A stretch of 64,000 bases of DNA from Arthrobacter sp. 18067 (GTDB lineage: Bacteria; Actinomycetota; Actinomycetes; Actinomycetales; Micrococcaceae). The notes beneath the pieces are model-generated. The model worked only from the letters and a program-made list of their open reading frames with translations, did not search any database and was not told where the DNA came from. Below, piece after piece: positions 16,045-25,360 of the stretch. Both the position numbers and the translations under genes were made by a program. Position 1 is the first letter of the stretch. Each line of letters starts with the position of its first letter. The DNA lies in assembly GCF_902706295.1 (NCBI RefSeq), contig NZ_CACSJJ010000011.1:101907-165906 (forward strand). The letters are read 5' to 3'.

Positions 16045-16103
16045 CCTTGCTCTTCGCCGTGGCTCAATTGACTCACGCCACGGCCGAGGCAAGGCTGGTG
16101 CCC

Positions 16104-16736
16104 ATGTGGACTCAGCGCATCAAAACCGGACTTGTGACGACGACGGCAGCCGCTTCACTGCTGCTTCTAGCGGCCTGCGGGCCCAGCCCCAGCCCGGCGG
16201 GAACGAGTAGTGCCCCGCCCACCTCTTCGACTCCGTCGGCCTCGGCGACGCCCAGTTCACCTTCTGCAACGGCTACAACGACGCCATCGTCGTCGGCCAC
16301 TGCCACGTCCGCAGACTCCGCCCTGTGCAAAGCTGCGTCATTGACTGTGGCCACCGACTCGACCGGCGGCGGAGCGGCCGGCAGCATCTACGAAAAGTTG
16401 ATCCTCACGAACTCCGGGAGCACCGCCTGCATCCTGGAGGGCTTCGCCGGTGTCTCGCTGACCGCCGATGCCAGCGGTGAGCCGATCGGCGAACCGGCAA
16501 CCCGCGAGACCACCACCCCTGTCACCAAGATCGAGCTGGCCCCGGGCAAGTCGGCGTGGGCTGAAATCCGCTACACGCAGGCCGGAAACTACGGCGATTG
16601 CACCAAGGTCCCAGCGGCCGGCTTCCGTATCTACCCGCCTAACGACACCGCATCGCTGTTCATCGCCGAGCCCCACGACGCGTGCAGCAACGCCGGCATC
16701 AAGCTCTTGACCATCACCGCGTTCCAGGCAGTCTGA
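16104..16736 (+). CDS. DUF4232-type secreted lipoprotein
   Basis: A 210-residue protein from ATG 16104. A basic N-terminus and hydrophobic stretch end in the lipobox LLAAC. A Ser/Thr/Pro/Ala linker (residues about 27-75) comes next, then a DUF4232 domain (LILTNSGSTACILEGFAGVSL, and near the end HDACSNAGIKLL) with two Cys pairs. Such proteins are lipid-anchored on the outer face of the membrane in Actinobacteria; function unknown. The frame is open to 16011, but the signal peptide fixes the start at 16104. Confidence 0.85.
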   Translation: MWTQRIKTGLVTTTAAASLLLLAACGPSPSPAGTSSAPPTSSTPSASATPSSPSATATTTPSSSATATSADSALCKAASLTVATDSTGGGAAGSIYEKLILTNSGSTACILEGFAGVSLTADASGEPIGEPATRETTTPVTKIELAPGKSAWAEIRYTQAGNYGDCTKVPAAGFRIYPPNDTASLFIAEPHDACSNAGIKLLTITAFQAV

Positions 16737-16773
16737 CCTTCTCCCTACGGCCCCGGCTTATTCTGTCGGGGCC

Positions 16774-19700
16774 GTGGGGCATGATGGAGGAATGCAGGAG
16801 CCGCAGGCGTCGGATGGCGCCATCAGCCGTTTCAGCCAGGCAACCAGGGAATGGTTCCTCGGCGCTTTTTCCGAGCCCACACCCGCGCAGGACGGGGCAT
16901 GGAACGCGATCTCGTCAGGCTCACACGCACTTGTAGTAGCCCCCACCGGTTCCGGTAAAACCCTCGCGGCTTTCTTGTGGGCCCTGGATCGGCTCCATTC
17001 CACACCGTCAGATGCACTGCCGGGATTGGAATCCGTCCCGGCCAACGGCAAGGGCCGCGCCAGACGCCCCAAAACCAAGACACGCGTCCTCTATATTTCA
17101 CCGCTCAAGGCGCTGGGCGTAGACGTCGAACGCAACCTGCGCGCACCTCTGATCGGCATCACGCAGACCGCCAAGCGTTTGGGGCTGCCAGCACCGCTGG
17201 TCACGGTCGGCGTCCGTTCAGGAGATACGACGGCGGCGGATCGCCGCACGCTGTTGACCAGCCCGCCGGACATCCTCATCACCACACCGGAGTCCCTGTT
17301 CCTCATGCTGACCTCCCGTGCCCGGGAGACGCTCAGCGAAGTGGACACCATCATCATCGACGAAGTGCACGCTGTGGCCGGCACCAAGCGCGGGGCACAT
17401 CTTGCCGTTTCCTTGGAACGCCTCGATGCCCTGCTGCCCAAGCCTGCGCAGCGCATCGGACTCTCAGCTACCGTCCAACCCCGTGAATTGGTGGCCCAGT
17501 TCCTGGCAGGCCAGGCGCCAGTGGAGATCGTGGCACCCCCGTCCAAGAAGAACTGGAACCTTACTGTCACTGTTCCGGTGGAGGACATGTCGGACCTGCA
17601 GGGGGCGGCCGGAGCGTTCGATTCCGGACCCGCGTCCGGCCTGCAGCCCCAGGCCTCCATCTGGCCTCATGTTGAGGAACAGATCGTTGACCTGGTCCTG
17701 TCCAAGCAATCCACCATTGTCTTCGCCAACTCCCGGCGTCTTTCCGAGCGCCTCACGGCACGGCTCAATGAAATCTACGCGGAACGCCAGTTGATGGCGG
17801 TGGGCGGCGGAGATTGGGCTGGCCCCGGGACGAACCCCGGCGTTCCGGCGTCCACCGCCACCCCGGCTCATATGATGGCGCAGGCCGGCAGCACTACCGG
17901 CGCAGATCCCGTGCTTGCCCGTGCTCACCACGGCTCGGTCTCCAAGGATCAACGGGCCATGATCGAGGATGACCTCAAGTCCGGCAGGCTCCGCTGTGTC
18001 GTGGCAACCTCGTCACTGGAACTGGGCATCGATATGGGTGCCGTGGACCTGGTCATCCAAGTGGAGTCTCCGCCGTCGGTGGCCAGTGGCCTGCAACGCG
18101 TGGGGCGTGCAGGCCACCAAGTGGGCGAGATTTCCGAGGGCGTGTTGTTCCCCAAGCACAGGGCTGATCTCCTGCACACCAGTGTCACCGTGGAACGCAT
18201 GTTGAGCGGGCAGATTGAACGCTTGAGCATCCCCACCAATCCCCTGGACATCCTGGCCCAGCAGACTGTGGCGGCAACTGCTTTGGGGAGCATAGATGTC
18301 GAGGACTGGTTCAGCACGGTGCGGCGGTCAGCACCGTTCGCGAGCCTGCCGAGGTCGGCGTTTGAGGCCACACTGGACCTGTTGGCGGGCCGGTATCCGT
18401 CAGACGAATTCGCTGAGCTCCGGCCGCGCATCATTTGGGACCGGCACGCAGGAACCATTGAGGGCAGGCCCGGCGCCCAACGACTTGCGGTGACCTCTGG
18501 CGGCACCATTCCGGATCGCGGACTGTTCGGCGTGTACATCATCGGCACGGAGGTTGAGGGCTCATCCTCCCCAGGCAGCACCGACGGAAGTGAACCCACA
18601 GCGTCGGCTCGCGCTGCCAAGGGCGGACGCCGCGTTGGCGAGCTCGATGAAGAGATGGTGTACGAGTCCAGGGTGGGCGACGTCTTCGCACTCGGAGCCA
18701 CCAGCTGGAAGATCGAGGACATCACCCACGACCGCGTACTGGTCTCCCCTGCCTTTGGCCAGCCCGGCAAACTCCCCTTCTGGAAGGGCGATTCCCTCGG
18801 CCGCCCGGTCGACCTCGGCCGGGCCTTGGGTGCCTTCATCCGCGAACTCTCCGCCGCTGACGAGGCTCCTGCCATGGAACGCTGCCAGGCCAGCGGCCTG
18901 GATGCCTTCGCAGCAAGCAACCTGCTCCAATACCTCAGGGAACAGAAGGACGCCACCGAGATTGTGCCAAGCGACAGAACGCTGGTGGTCGAACGCTTCC
19001 ATGACGAGCTGGGCGACTGGCGGGTTGTCCTCCATAGCCCCTTCGGTATGCCTGTCCACGCTCCGTGGGCACTCGCCGTGGGCCAACGGCTCCAACAACG
19101 GTACGGTCTGGACGGCTCTGCAATGGCTGCCGACGACGGCATCGTGCTACGCGTGCCCATGATGGAAGACGAGCCGCCCGGAGCTGAGCTCTTCCTGTTC
19201 GACCCGGAGGAACTGGAACAGATCGTCACTGCAGAAGTCGGCGGCAGCGCACTGTTCGCCTCACGATTCCGCGAGTGCGCGGCCAGGGCTCTGCTGTTGC
19301 CCCGTCAAAACCCGGCCAAACGCCAGCCACTGTGGCAACAACGGCAACGTTCAGCCCAGTTGCTGGACGTCGCCCGGAAATACCCGTCATTCCCCATCGT
19401 GCTCGAAACGGTGCGTGAATGCCTGCAGGATGTCTACGATCTACCAGCGCTGAAAGACATTGCGGCATCCGTGGAGCGCCGTGAACTCAGGATCGTGGAG
19501 ACTACAACCCAGCAGCCCTCCCCCTTCGCGAAGTCCCTGCTGTTCGGCTATGTGGCCCAGTTCCTCTACGAGGGCGACTCCCCCTTGGCGGAACGCCGGG
19601 CTGCTGCCCTCGCCTTGGACTCCACTCTCCTCAACGAGCTCCTGGGCCGCGTGGAACTGCGCGAACTGCTGGACGCGGCCGTCATCGACTCCACGGAAAT

Positions 19701-21729
19701 GGAGTTGCAGCGGCTGGCTGCTGACAGGCGCGTGCGTGGGATGGAGGGCGTCGCTGATCTTCTGCGACTCCTCGGTCCGCTCAGCGTTGAGGAAGTGGCG
19801 GAACGGCTGGAAGGGGTGCCGCAGACTGAGCTCGACGGCGCAGAACACGTGGAGGAAGTCCCGCCGTCCGCGCCGCCAGGCACGGTCACCGATGCCGGAT
19901 CCCACCTCGCCGCCCTCCAGAAAGCCAACCGTGCCCTGAAAGTCACCATCGGCGGCGTCGAACGTTTTGCTGCCATTGAGGACGCGGCCCGGCTGCGCGA
20001 CGCCATCGGCGTTCCGTTGCCCATGGGTGTGCCGCTGGCCTTTATCGAGCCGGTCCATGATCCGCTGGGCGACCTCGTTTCACGCTATGCCCGCACGCAC
20101 GGGCCTTTCACGGCATCGGAAGCTGCGACCAGGCTGGGCCTTGGCGTCGCCGTCGTCAATACTGCGCTGAAACGCCTTGCCGGGGATGGTCGAGTAGTTG
20201 AGGGCGAGTTCCGTCCGCACGCTGTCGCCGCTGAGGCCACGGCTGAGGGCGCAGATCCCGAGCTCATGACGCTGGAGGCCCCGCCGTCCAGCGAGTGGTG
20301 CGATGCCGAGGTCCTGAGAAAGCTGCGGCGTCGTTCTCTTGCTGCGCTCCGGGCCGAAGTGGAACCCGTGGACACCGCCGCTTACGGTCGGTTCCTGCCG
20401 GCCTGGCAAAACGTCACCGCGCCCGGCAAGTCCAGGAGCCAGGCGTTGCGCGGCCTGGACGGCATCATCACGGCCGTGGACCAACTCTCCGGCGTACCAA
20501 TCCCCGCATCAGCCTGGGAGCCGTTGGTGCTGGCGAGCCGGGTGGCGGACTACAAACCGGCCATGCTCGACGAACTGATGGCTGCCGGCGAGCTCCTCTG
20601 GTCCGGGGCGGGATCTTTGCCAGGGAACGACGGCTGGATCAGCCTTCACGTGGCCGATTCCGCTGAGCTGACGCTCAACCCCTCCCCCGACTTCGAACCC
20701 GGCGATGCCCAACAGCGGCTCTTGCAGCATTTCGGCGCGGGTGGTGGCTATTTCTTCCGGCAACTCACGGACGTGGCAGGCGGTATGGATTCGGTGTTGA
20801 GCGACGACGCCGTGGTGACTGCGCTCTGGGACCTCGTCTGGGCCGGCCGGGTAACGGGAGATACTTTCGCTCCCGTGCGTGCCATGATCGCCGGCGGTAA
20901 AACCGCCCACCGGCAGGTGGCCAAGGCACCGAGGGCGCGGGCTCCGCGCCTCAGCAGGCTGGGCCGCTCGCATGGAACAGGCCTTCTGGGCTCACCCGGA
21001 CTCACTGGGGGCCGCTACGGCTCAGTCTCAAGCGGTATTGCCCCAGCACCGCCGTCGGCTGTGGGCCGCTGGTCCGCCTTGCCTGCACCGGAACTGGACC
21101 CTACCATCCATGCCCGAGGGACGGCTGAACTGCTGCTGGACAGGTACGGCGTGGTGACCCGTGGCTCTGTCATGGCCGAGAACATCATCGGCGGCTTCGG
21201 GCTCATGTACAAAGTGCTAGCCCGGTTGGAAGAAGCCGGTCGGTGCCGCCGCGGCTACTTCATCGAGCATCTCGGGGCTGCCCAGTTCGCTGTCCCCGCG
21301 ACGGTGGACAGGCTGAGATCGTTCACGGAGGATGCCCGTATTTCCAAGGCAGAGCCTTCGGCCTTGGCGCTTGCCGCAACAGATCCGGCCAACCCCTACG
21401 GCGCCGCCCTTCCTTGGCCTGCCTTGTCAGTCGACGCCGGGTCCGGGCACCGCCCGGGGCGGAAGGCCGGAGCGCTGGTGGTGATGGTCGACGGCGCGTT
21501 GGTCCTTTACGTTGAACGCGGCGGCAAGACGCTGCTCACTTTCAGCCAGGACGACGCCGTACTGACGCTTGCGGCCCAAGCCTTGGTGGATGTGGTGCGC
21601 CGCGGTGCCGTGGACAAGCTCTTCATGGAGAAGGTCAACGGACACGACCTCCTCGAAACCCCTATTGCCGTTGCCCTTGCGGCTGCCGGCGCCTACTCCA
21701 CTCCGAAGGGACTCCGGATCCGTGCCTGA
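16774..21729 (+). CDS. lhr: Lhr-family ATP-dependent 3'-5' helicase
   Basis: A 1,651-residue SF2 helicase of the long Lhr type. Walker A APTGSGKT is near residue 56, the DEVH box near 195, SAT near 230, and motifs V and VI (LGIDMGAVDLVIQ, LQRVGRAGHQ) near 420-445. The Lhr core winged-helix and DEAD/H-associated region follow, then a ~700-residue C-terminal Lhr-CTD. It is an ssDNA-dependent translocase that unwinds RNA:DNA hybrids and is linked to DNA repair. GTG 16774 is the longest start, 9 bases after a TATTCT -10; ATG 16792 is possible. It overlaps the nei gene by 8 bases. Confidence 0.95.
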   Translation: MGHDGGMQEPQASDGAISRFSQATREWFLGAFSEPTPAQDGAWNAISSGSHALVVAPTGSGKTLAAFLWALDRLHSTPSDALPGLESVPANGKGRARRPKTKTRVLYISPLKALGVDVERNLRAPLIGITQTAKRLGLPAPLVTVGVRSGDTTAADRRTLLTSPPDILITTPESLFLMLTSRARETLSEVDTIIIDEVHAVAGTKRGAHLAVSLERLDALLPKPAQRIGLSATVQPRELVAQFLAGQAPVEIVAPPSKKNWNLTVTVPVEDMSDLQGAAGAFDSGPASGLQPQASIWPHVEEQIVDLVLSKQSTIVFANSRRLSERLTARLNEIYAERQLMAVGGGDWAGPGTNPGVPASTATPAHMMAQAGSTTGADPVLARAHHGSVSKDQRAMIEDDLKSGRLRCVVATSSLELGIDMGAVDLVIQVESPPSVASGLQRVGRAGHQVGEISEGVLFPKHRADLLHTSVTVERMLSGQIERLSIPTNPLDILAQQTVAATALGSIDVEDWFSTVRRSAPFASLPRSAFEATLDLLAGRYPSDEFAELRPRIIWDRHAGTIEGRPGAQRLAVTSGGTIPDRGLFGVYIIGTEVEGSSSPGSTDGSEPTASARAAKGGRRVGELDEEMVYESRVGDVFALGATSWKIEDITHDRVLVSPAFGQPGKLPFWKGDSLGRPVDLGRALGAFIRELSAADEAPAMERCQASGLDAFAASNLLQYLREQKDATEIVPSDRTLVVERFHDELGDWRVVLHSPFGMPVHAPWALAVGQRLQQRYGLDGSAMAADDGIVLRVPMMEDEPPGAELFLFDPEELEQIVTAEVGGSALFASRFRECAARALLLPRQNPAKRQPLWQQRQRSAQLLDVARKYPSFPIVLETVRECLQDVYDLPALKDIAASVERRELRIVETTTQQPSPFAKSLLFGYVAQFLYEGDSPLAERRAAALALDSTLLNELLGRVELRELLDAAVIDSTEMELQRLAADRRVRGMEGVADLLRLLGPLSVEEVAERLEGVPQTELDGAEHVEEVPPSAPPGTVTDAGSHLAALQKANRALKVTIGGVERFAAIEDAARLRDAIGVPLPMGVPLAFIEPVHDPLGDLVSRYARTHGPFTASEAATRLGLGVAVVNTALKRLAGDGRVVEGEFRPHAVAAEATAEGADPELMTLEAPPSSEWCDAEVLRKLRRRSLAALRAEVEPVDTAAYGRFLPAWQNVTAPGKSRSQALRGLDGIITAVDQLSGVPIPASAWEPLVLASRVADYKPAMLDELMAAGELLWSGAGSLPGNDGWISLHVADSAELTLNPSPDFEPGDAQQRLLQHFGAGGGYFFRQLTDVAGGMDSVLSDDAVVTALWDLVWAGRVTGDTFAPVRAMIAGGKTAHRQVAKAPRARAPRLSRLGRSHGTGLLGSPGLTGGRYGSVSSGIAPAPPSAVGRWSALPAPELDPTIHARGTAELLLDRYGVVTRGSVMAENIIGGFGLMYKVLARLEEAGRCRRGYFIEHLGAAQFAVPATVDRLRSFTEDARISKAEPSALALAATDPANPYGAALPWPALSVDAGSGHRPGRKAGALVVMVDGALVLYVERGGKTLLTFSQDDAVLTLAAQALVDVVRRGAVDKLFMEKVNGHDLLETPIAVALAAAGAYSTPKGLRIRA

Positions 21730-22552
21730 AGGTGATTCCATTTGGCGCGCCGCCTCGCGTCTGAACGAGGCCTTGGCCGGGCAAACCATCACTGCCTCCG
21801 ACTTCCGTGTGCCCCGTTTCGCCACCCTGAACCTGGCGGGGTGGACCATGACCGAAGTGGTCCCGCGGGGCAAGCACCTGCTGATGCGCCTGACCGGCCC
21901 CGTGGACGAGGAACCTGGTGCCAGCAGCAAGCCCCGGGCCCTGACCATCCACTCCCATCTGAAGATGGAGGGCAACTGGATGATCTATCCGCCGGGTGGC
22001 CGCTGGACCAAGCCCGGCCACACAGCGCGGTGCGTGCTCCGCACAGCCTCGGCAGACGCCGTCGGATTCTCGCTGGGCATCCTGGAAGTCGTGCCCACCG
22101 CAGAGGAAGACAAGGTAGTGGGACACCTCGGGCCGGACCTGCTAGGCCCGGACTGGGACGAGGAAGAAGCCTTGCGCAGGCTGCAGACCGAGCCGGACGT
22201 CACCGTGGGCTTCGCACTGTTGGATCAGCGGAAGCTGGCAGGCATCGGCAACATCTACCGTTGCGAGGCGTGCTTCCTCTCCGGCATCCATCCCGCCTTG
22301 CCCCTCAGAGAAGTTCCCGATCTGGCCAAGACGGTCACCGACGCCAAACGCCTCCTCGGCGAAAACCTGGGTCCTGGACGGCGGACCACTCTTGGACCGC
22401 GTGCCATGAGGCCCGGGTACTGGGTTTACGGCAGGGAACGCCAACCGTGCAGACGATGCGGAACCACTGTTCGCCGCGGGCTTCTGGCGGCCCCGGACGG
22501 AACCGAGGAACGCGATATCTACTTCTGTCCGCGATGCCAGCCGGCCCCGTAA
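21722..22552 (+). CDS. nei: Endonuclease VIII / Fpg-family DNA glycosylase
   Basis: A 276-residue protein starting at GTG 21722, inside the end of lhr. This start is fixed by biochemistry: after removal of Met the protein must begin Pro-Glu (PEGDSIW), the catalytic proline nucleophile and glutamate of the family. The H2TH region is GIGNIYRCEACFLSGI, and the C-terminal zinc finger is CRRCGTTV...CPRC. It removes oxidised pyrimidines by base excision and nicks the strand. The lhr-nei order matches mycobacteria, where the two repair genes are also adjacent. Confidence 0.95.
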   Translation: MPEGDSIWRAASRLNEALAGQTITASDFRVPRFATLNLAGWTMTEVVPRGKHLLMRLTGPVDEEPGASSKPRALTIHSHLKMEGNWMIYPPGGRWTKPGHTARCVLRTASADAVGFSLGILEVVPTAEEDKVVGHLGPDLLGPDWDEEEALRRLQTEPDVTVGFALLDQRKLAGIGNIYRCEACFLSGIHPALPLREVPDLAKTVTDAKRLLGENLGPGRRTTLGPRAMRPGYWVYGRERQPCRRCGTTVRRGLLAAPDGTEERDIYFCPRCQPAP

Positions 22553-22633
22553 TCACCCAGCCTCCCCAGCAGTTGTCCAACGGCCCGCGCACGGTTGTTC
22601 ACCGCCGTCGGTCGCTTTTACGCCATCCTGCGG

Positions 22634-23263
22634 TCATGCGGCGGGCGCGGCCTCCACGACTTCCGTGGGGGCCGTTGCCTTGGCCTTTTCCGGCACCATG
22701 AATTTTGGCAGCAAAACCTGAACGATCGGGCCAATAGCGAGGGCATACACAACGGTTCCGACGCCAACTGAGCCTCCCAACAGGAAGCCCACGGCCAGGA
22801 CCACCACTTCGATTCCCGTGCGCACCAGCCTGACGGACCAACCAGTGCGGCGGACCAGGCCCGTCATCAGGCCGTCGCGGGCACCGGGACCGAGTCGGGC
22901 GCCGATGTAGCAAGCGGAGGCGATGCCGTTGAGGATTACGGCGCCGGCCAGCATGGCGATCTGTCCGCCGAGGTGGGAGAACGCCGGGATGAGCCATAGC
23001 CCAAGATCGGCAAAGAGCCCCACCAGGACAGCGTTGGCGATGGTTCCAATGCCCGGCATCTGCCGCAACGGAATCCAGAGCAGCAGGACGAGGAAGCTTA
23101 CCGCGATGACCACGACGCCGATGCTGAAACCGGTCTTCTGGGACACGCCTTGGTGGAACACGTCCCAGGGGTCCAAGCCAAGGCCCGCCCGGATGAACAT
23201 GGCCAGGGAGATGCCATACATCGCGAGGCCGATCAGGAGTTGTGTGATTCTTCGGGTCATCAT
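22634..23263 (-). CDS. yczE: YczE/YitT-type integral membrane protein
   Basis: A 209-residue protein with five to six membrane spans beginning MTRRITQLLIGLAMYGISLA and containing the family motif GLDPWDVFHQGVS and ARLGPGARDGLM. Function unknown. It is transcribed away from a MocR regulator with which this family is characteristically paired. The start is uncertain: ATG 23263 or 23260 with GGAAG about 9 bases upstream, or ATG 23272 with no gap; the longer open frame to 23371 runs into the regulator. Confidence 0.8.
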   Translation of the reverse strand: MMTRRITQLLIGLAMYGISLAMFIRAGLGLDPWDVFHQGVSQKTGFSIGVVVIAVSFLVLLLWIPLRQMPGIGTIANAVLVGLFADLGLWLIPAFSHLGGQIAMLAGAVILNGIASACYIGARLGPGARDGLMTGLVRRTGWSVRLVRTGIEVVVLAVGFLLGGSVGVGTVVYALAIGPIVQVLLPKFMVPEKAKATAPTEVVEAAPAA

Positions 23264-23283
23264 GGAGTACATCTTCCAAGGAA

Positions 23284-23320
23284 ACTGGCCTTGTATTCCA
23301 TAGCCAGTTTGGAATACTGG
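23284..23320. promoter_or_regulatory. Operator/promoter between yczE and yczR
   Basis: TATTCCA (23294-23300) and TGGAATA (23310-23316) form an inverted repeat with a 9-base spacer. A second nested pair, ACTGGC (23284-23289) and GCCAGT (23303-23308), overlaps it. The yczR promoter TTGTAT (23291-23296), 16 bases, AATACT (23313-23318) lies inside the palindrome, and the ATG follows 6 bases after the -10. Autoregulation by YczR is the natural reading. Confidence 0.65.
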
Positions 23321-23324
23321 TCTT

Positions 23325-24779
23325 ATGTCCGGCTCATTGAATCCCACTGCACTCGCCCGTCTCATGGGCAAATGGAACTCCGGCGCCCTGCCCGCCTACC
23401 GCGAGCTGGCCGACGTCGTACGTTTGCTGGTGATGGATGGCCGCATCCCGCTGGACGTCGCACTGCCCAGCGAACGCGCGCTGGCGCAGACACTTGGCCT
23501 CAGTCGCACTACCGTCACCGCCGCGTATGCGAGCCTGCGCGAGCAGGGGTTCCTGACCGCCGGGCAGGGCAGCCGCGGCCGGACCTGCATCCCGCACCGC
23601 ACTGCGCCGGTCAGCGCGCCCGGGCTCGCGGTTCCGGACGGATTGTTGGACCTTGCCTATGCGTCACTGCCAGCAGCAGGCGAGGTGGTGCATCGGGCGT
23701 TCGCGGACGCCCTGACCGAATTGCCTGCGCTCCTGCCGGGTTTTGGGTACGACGCCGTCGGAGTACCCGCCCTGCGTGAAGCCATCGCGGAAAAGTACAC
23801 GGCCGAGGGCGTGCCCACTTCAGCTGGCCAGATCCTGGTCACTTCCGGTGCGCAGCACGCCCTCAACATCGTGCTGCGGACCCTGGCTGCAAAGCAGGAC
23901 CGGGTCCTGGTGGAGCACCCCACCTATCCCAACGCACTGGATGCCATCCGTTCTGCCGGCTGCAAGCCGGTGCCGGTCGCTTTGCCCGCCGGCACATCAC
24001 CGGCCTGGGACATCGACGCGATGGTCGCCACCATGAATCAGCAACGCCCGGCCATGGCCTACCTCGTCCCCGATTTCCACAACCCCACGGGTCGCATCAT
24101 GTCGGATCTGCAGCGGCGGCGTTTAGTGCGTGCGGCAGCTTCGTCCGGGACTGTGCTGGTGGTGGATGAGACGCTTCGGGGGTTGAACCTCGACGACGTC
24201 CGCACCGCGCCGATGTCGGCCTTCAGTCCCGCCGTGGTGTCCATTGGCTCACTCAGCAAATCCCATTGGGCGGGTTTGCGGACCGGGTGGATCCGCGCTG
24301 ATGAAGCCCTGATTGCCCGCTTTATTGCCACAAGGACCGTCATGGACCTGGGCGGGCCTGTGGTTGAGCAGTTGGCCGCAGCGCGGCTGGTCAGATCGTT
24401 CGCCGAGCCGCTGGACGCCCGCCTTGAGGAGCTCCGCCATAACCGGGAATCGTTGCTGGGACTGCTTGCGGAGCACCTGCCGGAATGGGAGGCCGAGCGC
24501 CCCCGCGGCGGGCTCACCGTCTGGTGCCGCCTCCCCTCTCCGTGCAGCACGGCCCTGACCGTTCTGGCGCCGGACTTCGGGCTCCGTTTGGCAGCCGGGC
24601 CCCGCTTCGGGGCGGGAGGCGCCTTTGAACACTATTTGCGCGTGCCCTACACCTTGCCGCCGGAGCAGTTGGAGTTCGCCGTCCGCGCGCTTCGCGCCGC
24701 CCAGGACAAGCTCGACGCCTCGCCCCACCTCCGCCGGACCCTCAAGACCGGGCGGCCGCCCGTCGTCGCGGTTGCCTAA
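23325..24779 (+). CDS. yczR: MocR-family PLP-binding transcriptional regulator (YczR type)
   Basis: A 484-residue protein. A GntR winged helix at residues about 20-85 (ALAQTLGLSRTTVTAAYASL) is fused by a linker to a fold-type I aminotransferase domain. The domain has LVTSGAQHALNIVL, PDFHNPTG and the PLP lysine in IGSLSKSHWAGLRTGW. MocR proteins use PLP as effector. This one is divergent from yczE with overlapping palindromes between them, the arrangement described for the YczR subgroup. The start is a leaderless-type ATG. Its stop shares CTAA with the convergent DUF4188 gene. Confidence 0.88.
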   Translation: MSGSLNPTALARLMGKWNSGALPAYRELADVVRLLVMDGRIPLDVALPSERALAQTLGLSRTTVTAAYASLREQGFLTAGQGSRGRTCIPHRTAPVSAPGLAVPDGLLDLAYASLPAAGEVVHRAFADALTELPALLPGFGYDAVGVPALREAIAEKYTAEGVPTSAGQILVTSGAQHALNIVLRTLAAKQDRVLVEHPTYPNALDAIRSAGCKPVPVALPAGTSPAWDIDAMVATMNQQRPAMAYLVPDFHNPTGRIMSDLQRRRLVRAAASSGTVLVVDETLRGLNLDDVRTAPMSAFSPAVVSIGSLSKSHWAGLRTGWIRADEALIARFIATRTVMDLGGPVVEQLAAARLVRSFAEPLDARLEELRHNRESLLGLLAEHLPEWEAERPRGGLTVWCRLPSPCSTALTVLAPDFGLRLAAGPRFGAGGAFEHYLRVPYTLPPEQLEFAVRALRAAQDKLDASPHLRRTLKTGRPPVVAVA

Positions 24780-25270
24780 TGGGCCGGTCGGGCGGCTGAG
24801 CCCATGCGCTGCCTCGCCGTGTTGCTGCCGGGACCGACGGGAACGTGCGAGGTCGCCTTGGCCAGGCCGAACAGCGGCATCCCGTTGTAGACCACCTCAA
24901 TGCCCGACGCCGGCACTTGATACGTCTCGTGCCACACGCCGACGTCCCCACTGCCTGCGATCTCCTTCATGAACTTCCGCCACGGGCCCAGATGCGGCGA
25001 GTCGCGGTCCGCAGCAAAGCGCCTCAAATGCTCGGGGCTTTCCCAGTAGCTGAGCAGGATGGTGGTCCGCCCAAACCATTGCTCGCTGCCCAGCAGGCCA
25101 GCCTCCGGGTTGGCGGCAAGGTGCCGCATCATGGTGGGCATGGCCGCCGCCACCTTGGCCACGCGCCCGGTCTTCCACCACCTGTTGGCCCGCATCCCAA
25201 TGAGGAAAACGGTCACGGTGTCGCGCCCAATGTCCGCGGTGAAGCGGCCGGGGAAAATCTCCTGTGCCAT
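24776..25270 (-). CDS. DUF4188-family protein (monooxygenase-like)
   Basis: A 164-residue protein with a dimeric alpha/beta-barrel look: FPGRFTADIGRDTVTVFLIGMRANRW at the N-terminus (read as two stretches), SYWESPEHLRRFA, and WHETYQVPASGIEVVY. These match the DUF4188 family, some members of which are annotated as monooxygenases. It is divergent from a TetR regulator, with three copies of a 10-bp operator half-site between them, so it is very likely the regulated target of that repressor. Confidence 0.8.
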   Translation of the reverse strand: MAQEIFPGRFTADIGRDTVTVFLIGMRANRWWKTGRVAKVAAAMPTMMRHLAANPEAGLLGSEQWFGRTTILLSYWESPEHLRRFAADRDSPHLGPWRKFMKEIAGSGDVGVWHETYQVPASGIEVVYNGMPLFGLAKATSHVPVGPGSNTARQRMGSAARPAH

Positions 25271-25314
25271 GTGAATCCTTCGATGGAGGGAACCTCAGGG
25301 TTCCTGGGTTTCCG

Positions 25315-25350
25315 GTTTCATAACGTCGTTATGAAACAATGTTATGAAAC
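25315..25350. promoter_or_regulatory. TetR operator with three GTTATGAAAC half-sites
   Basis: GTTTCATAAC (25315-25324) and GTTATGAAAC (25328-25337) are perfect inverted copies separated by 3 bases. A third identical half-site, GTTATGAAAC, follows at 25341-25350. The site lies 45 bases before the DUF4188 start and 11 bases before the tetR start, well placed to repress both. Confidence 0.8.
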
Positions 25351-25360
25351 ACTTGGAGAC

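Noticed and set aside
17949..19229. 426-codon open frame on the - strand
   Set aside because: Antisense shadow within lhr; Ser/Arg/Pro-rich with no recognisable domain.
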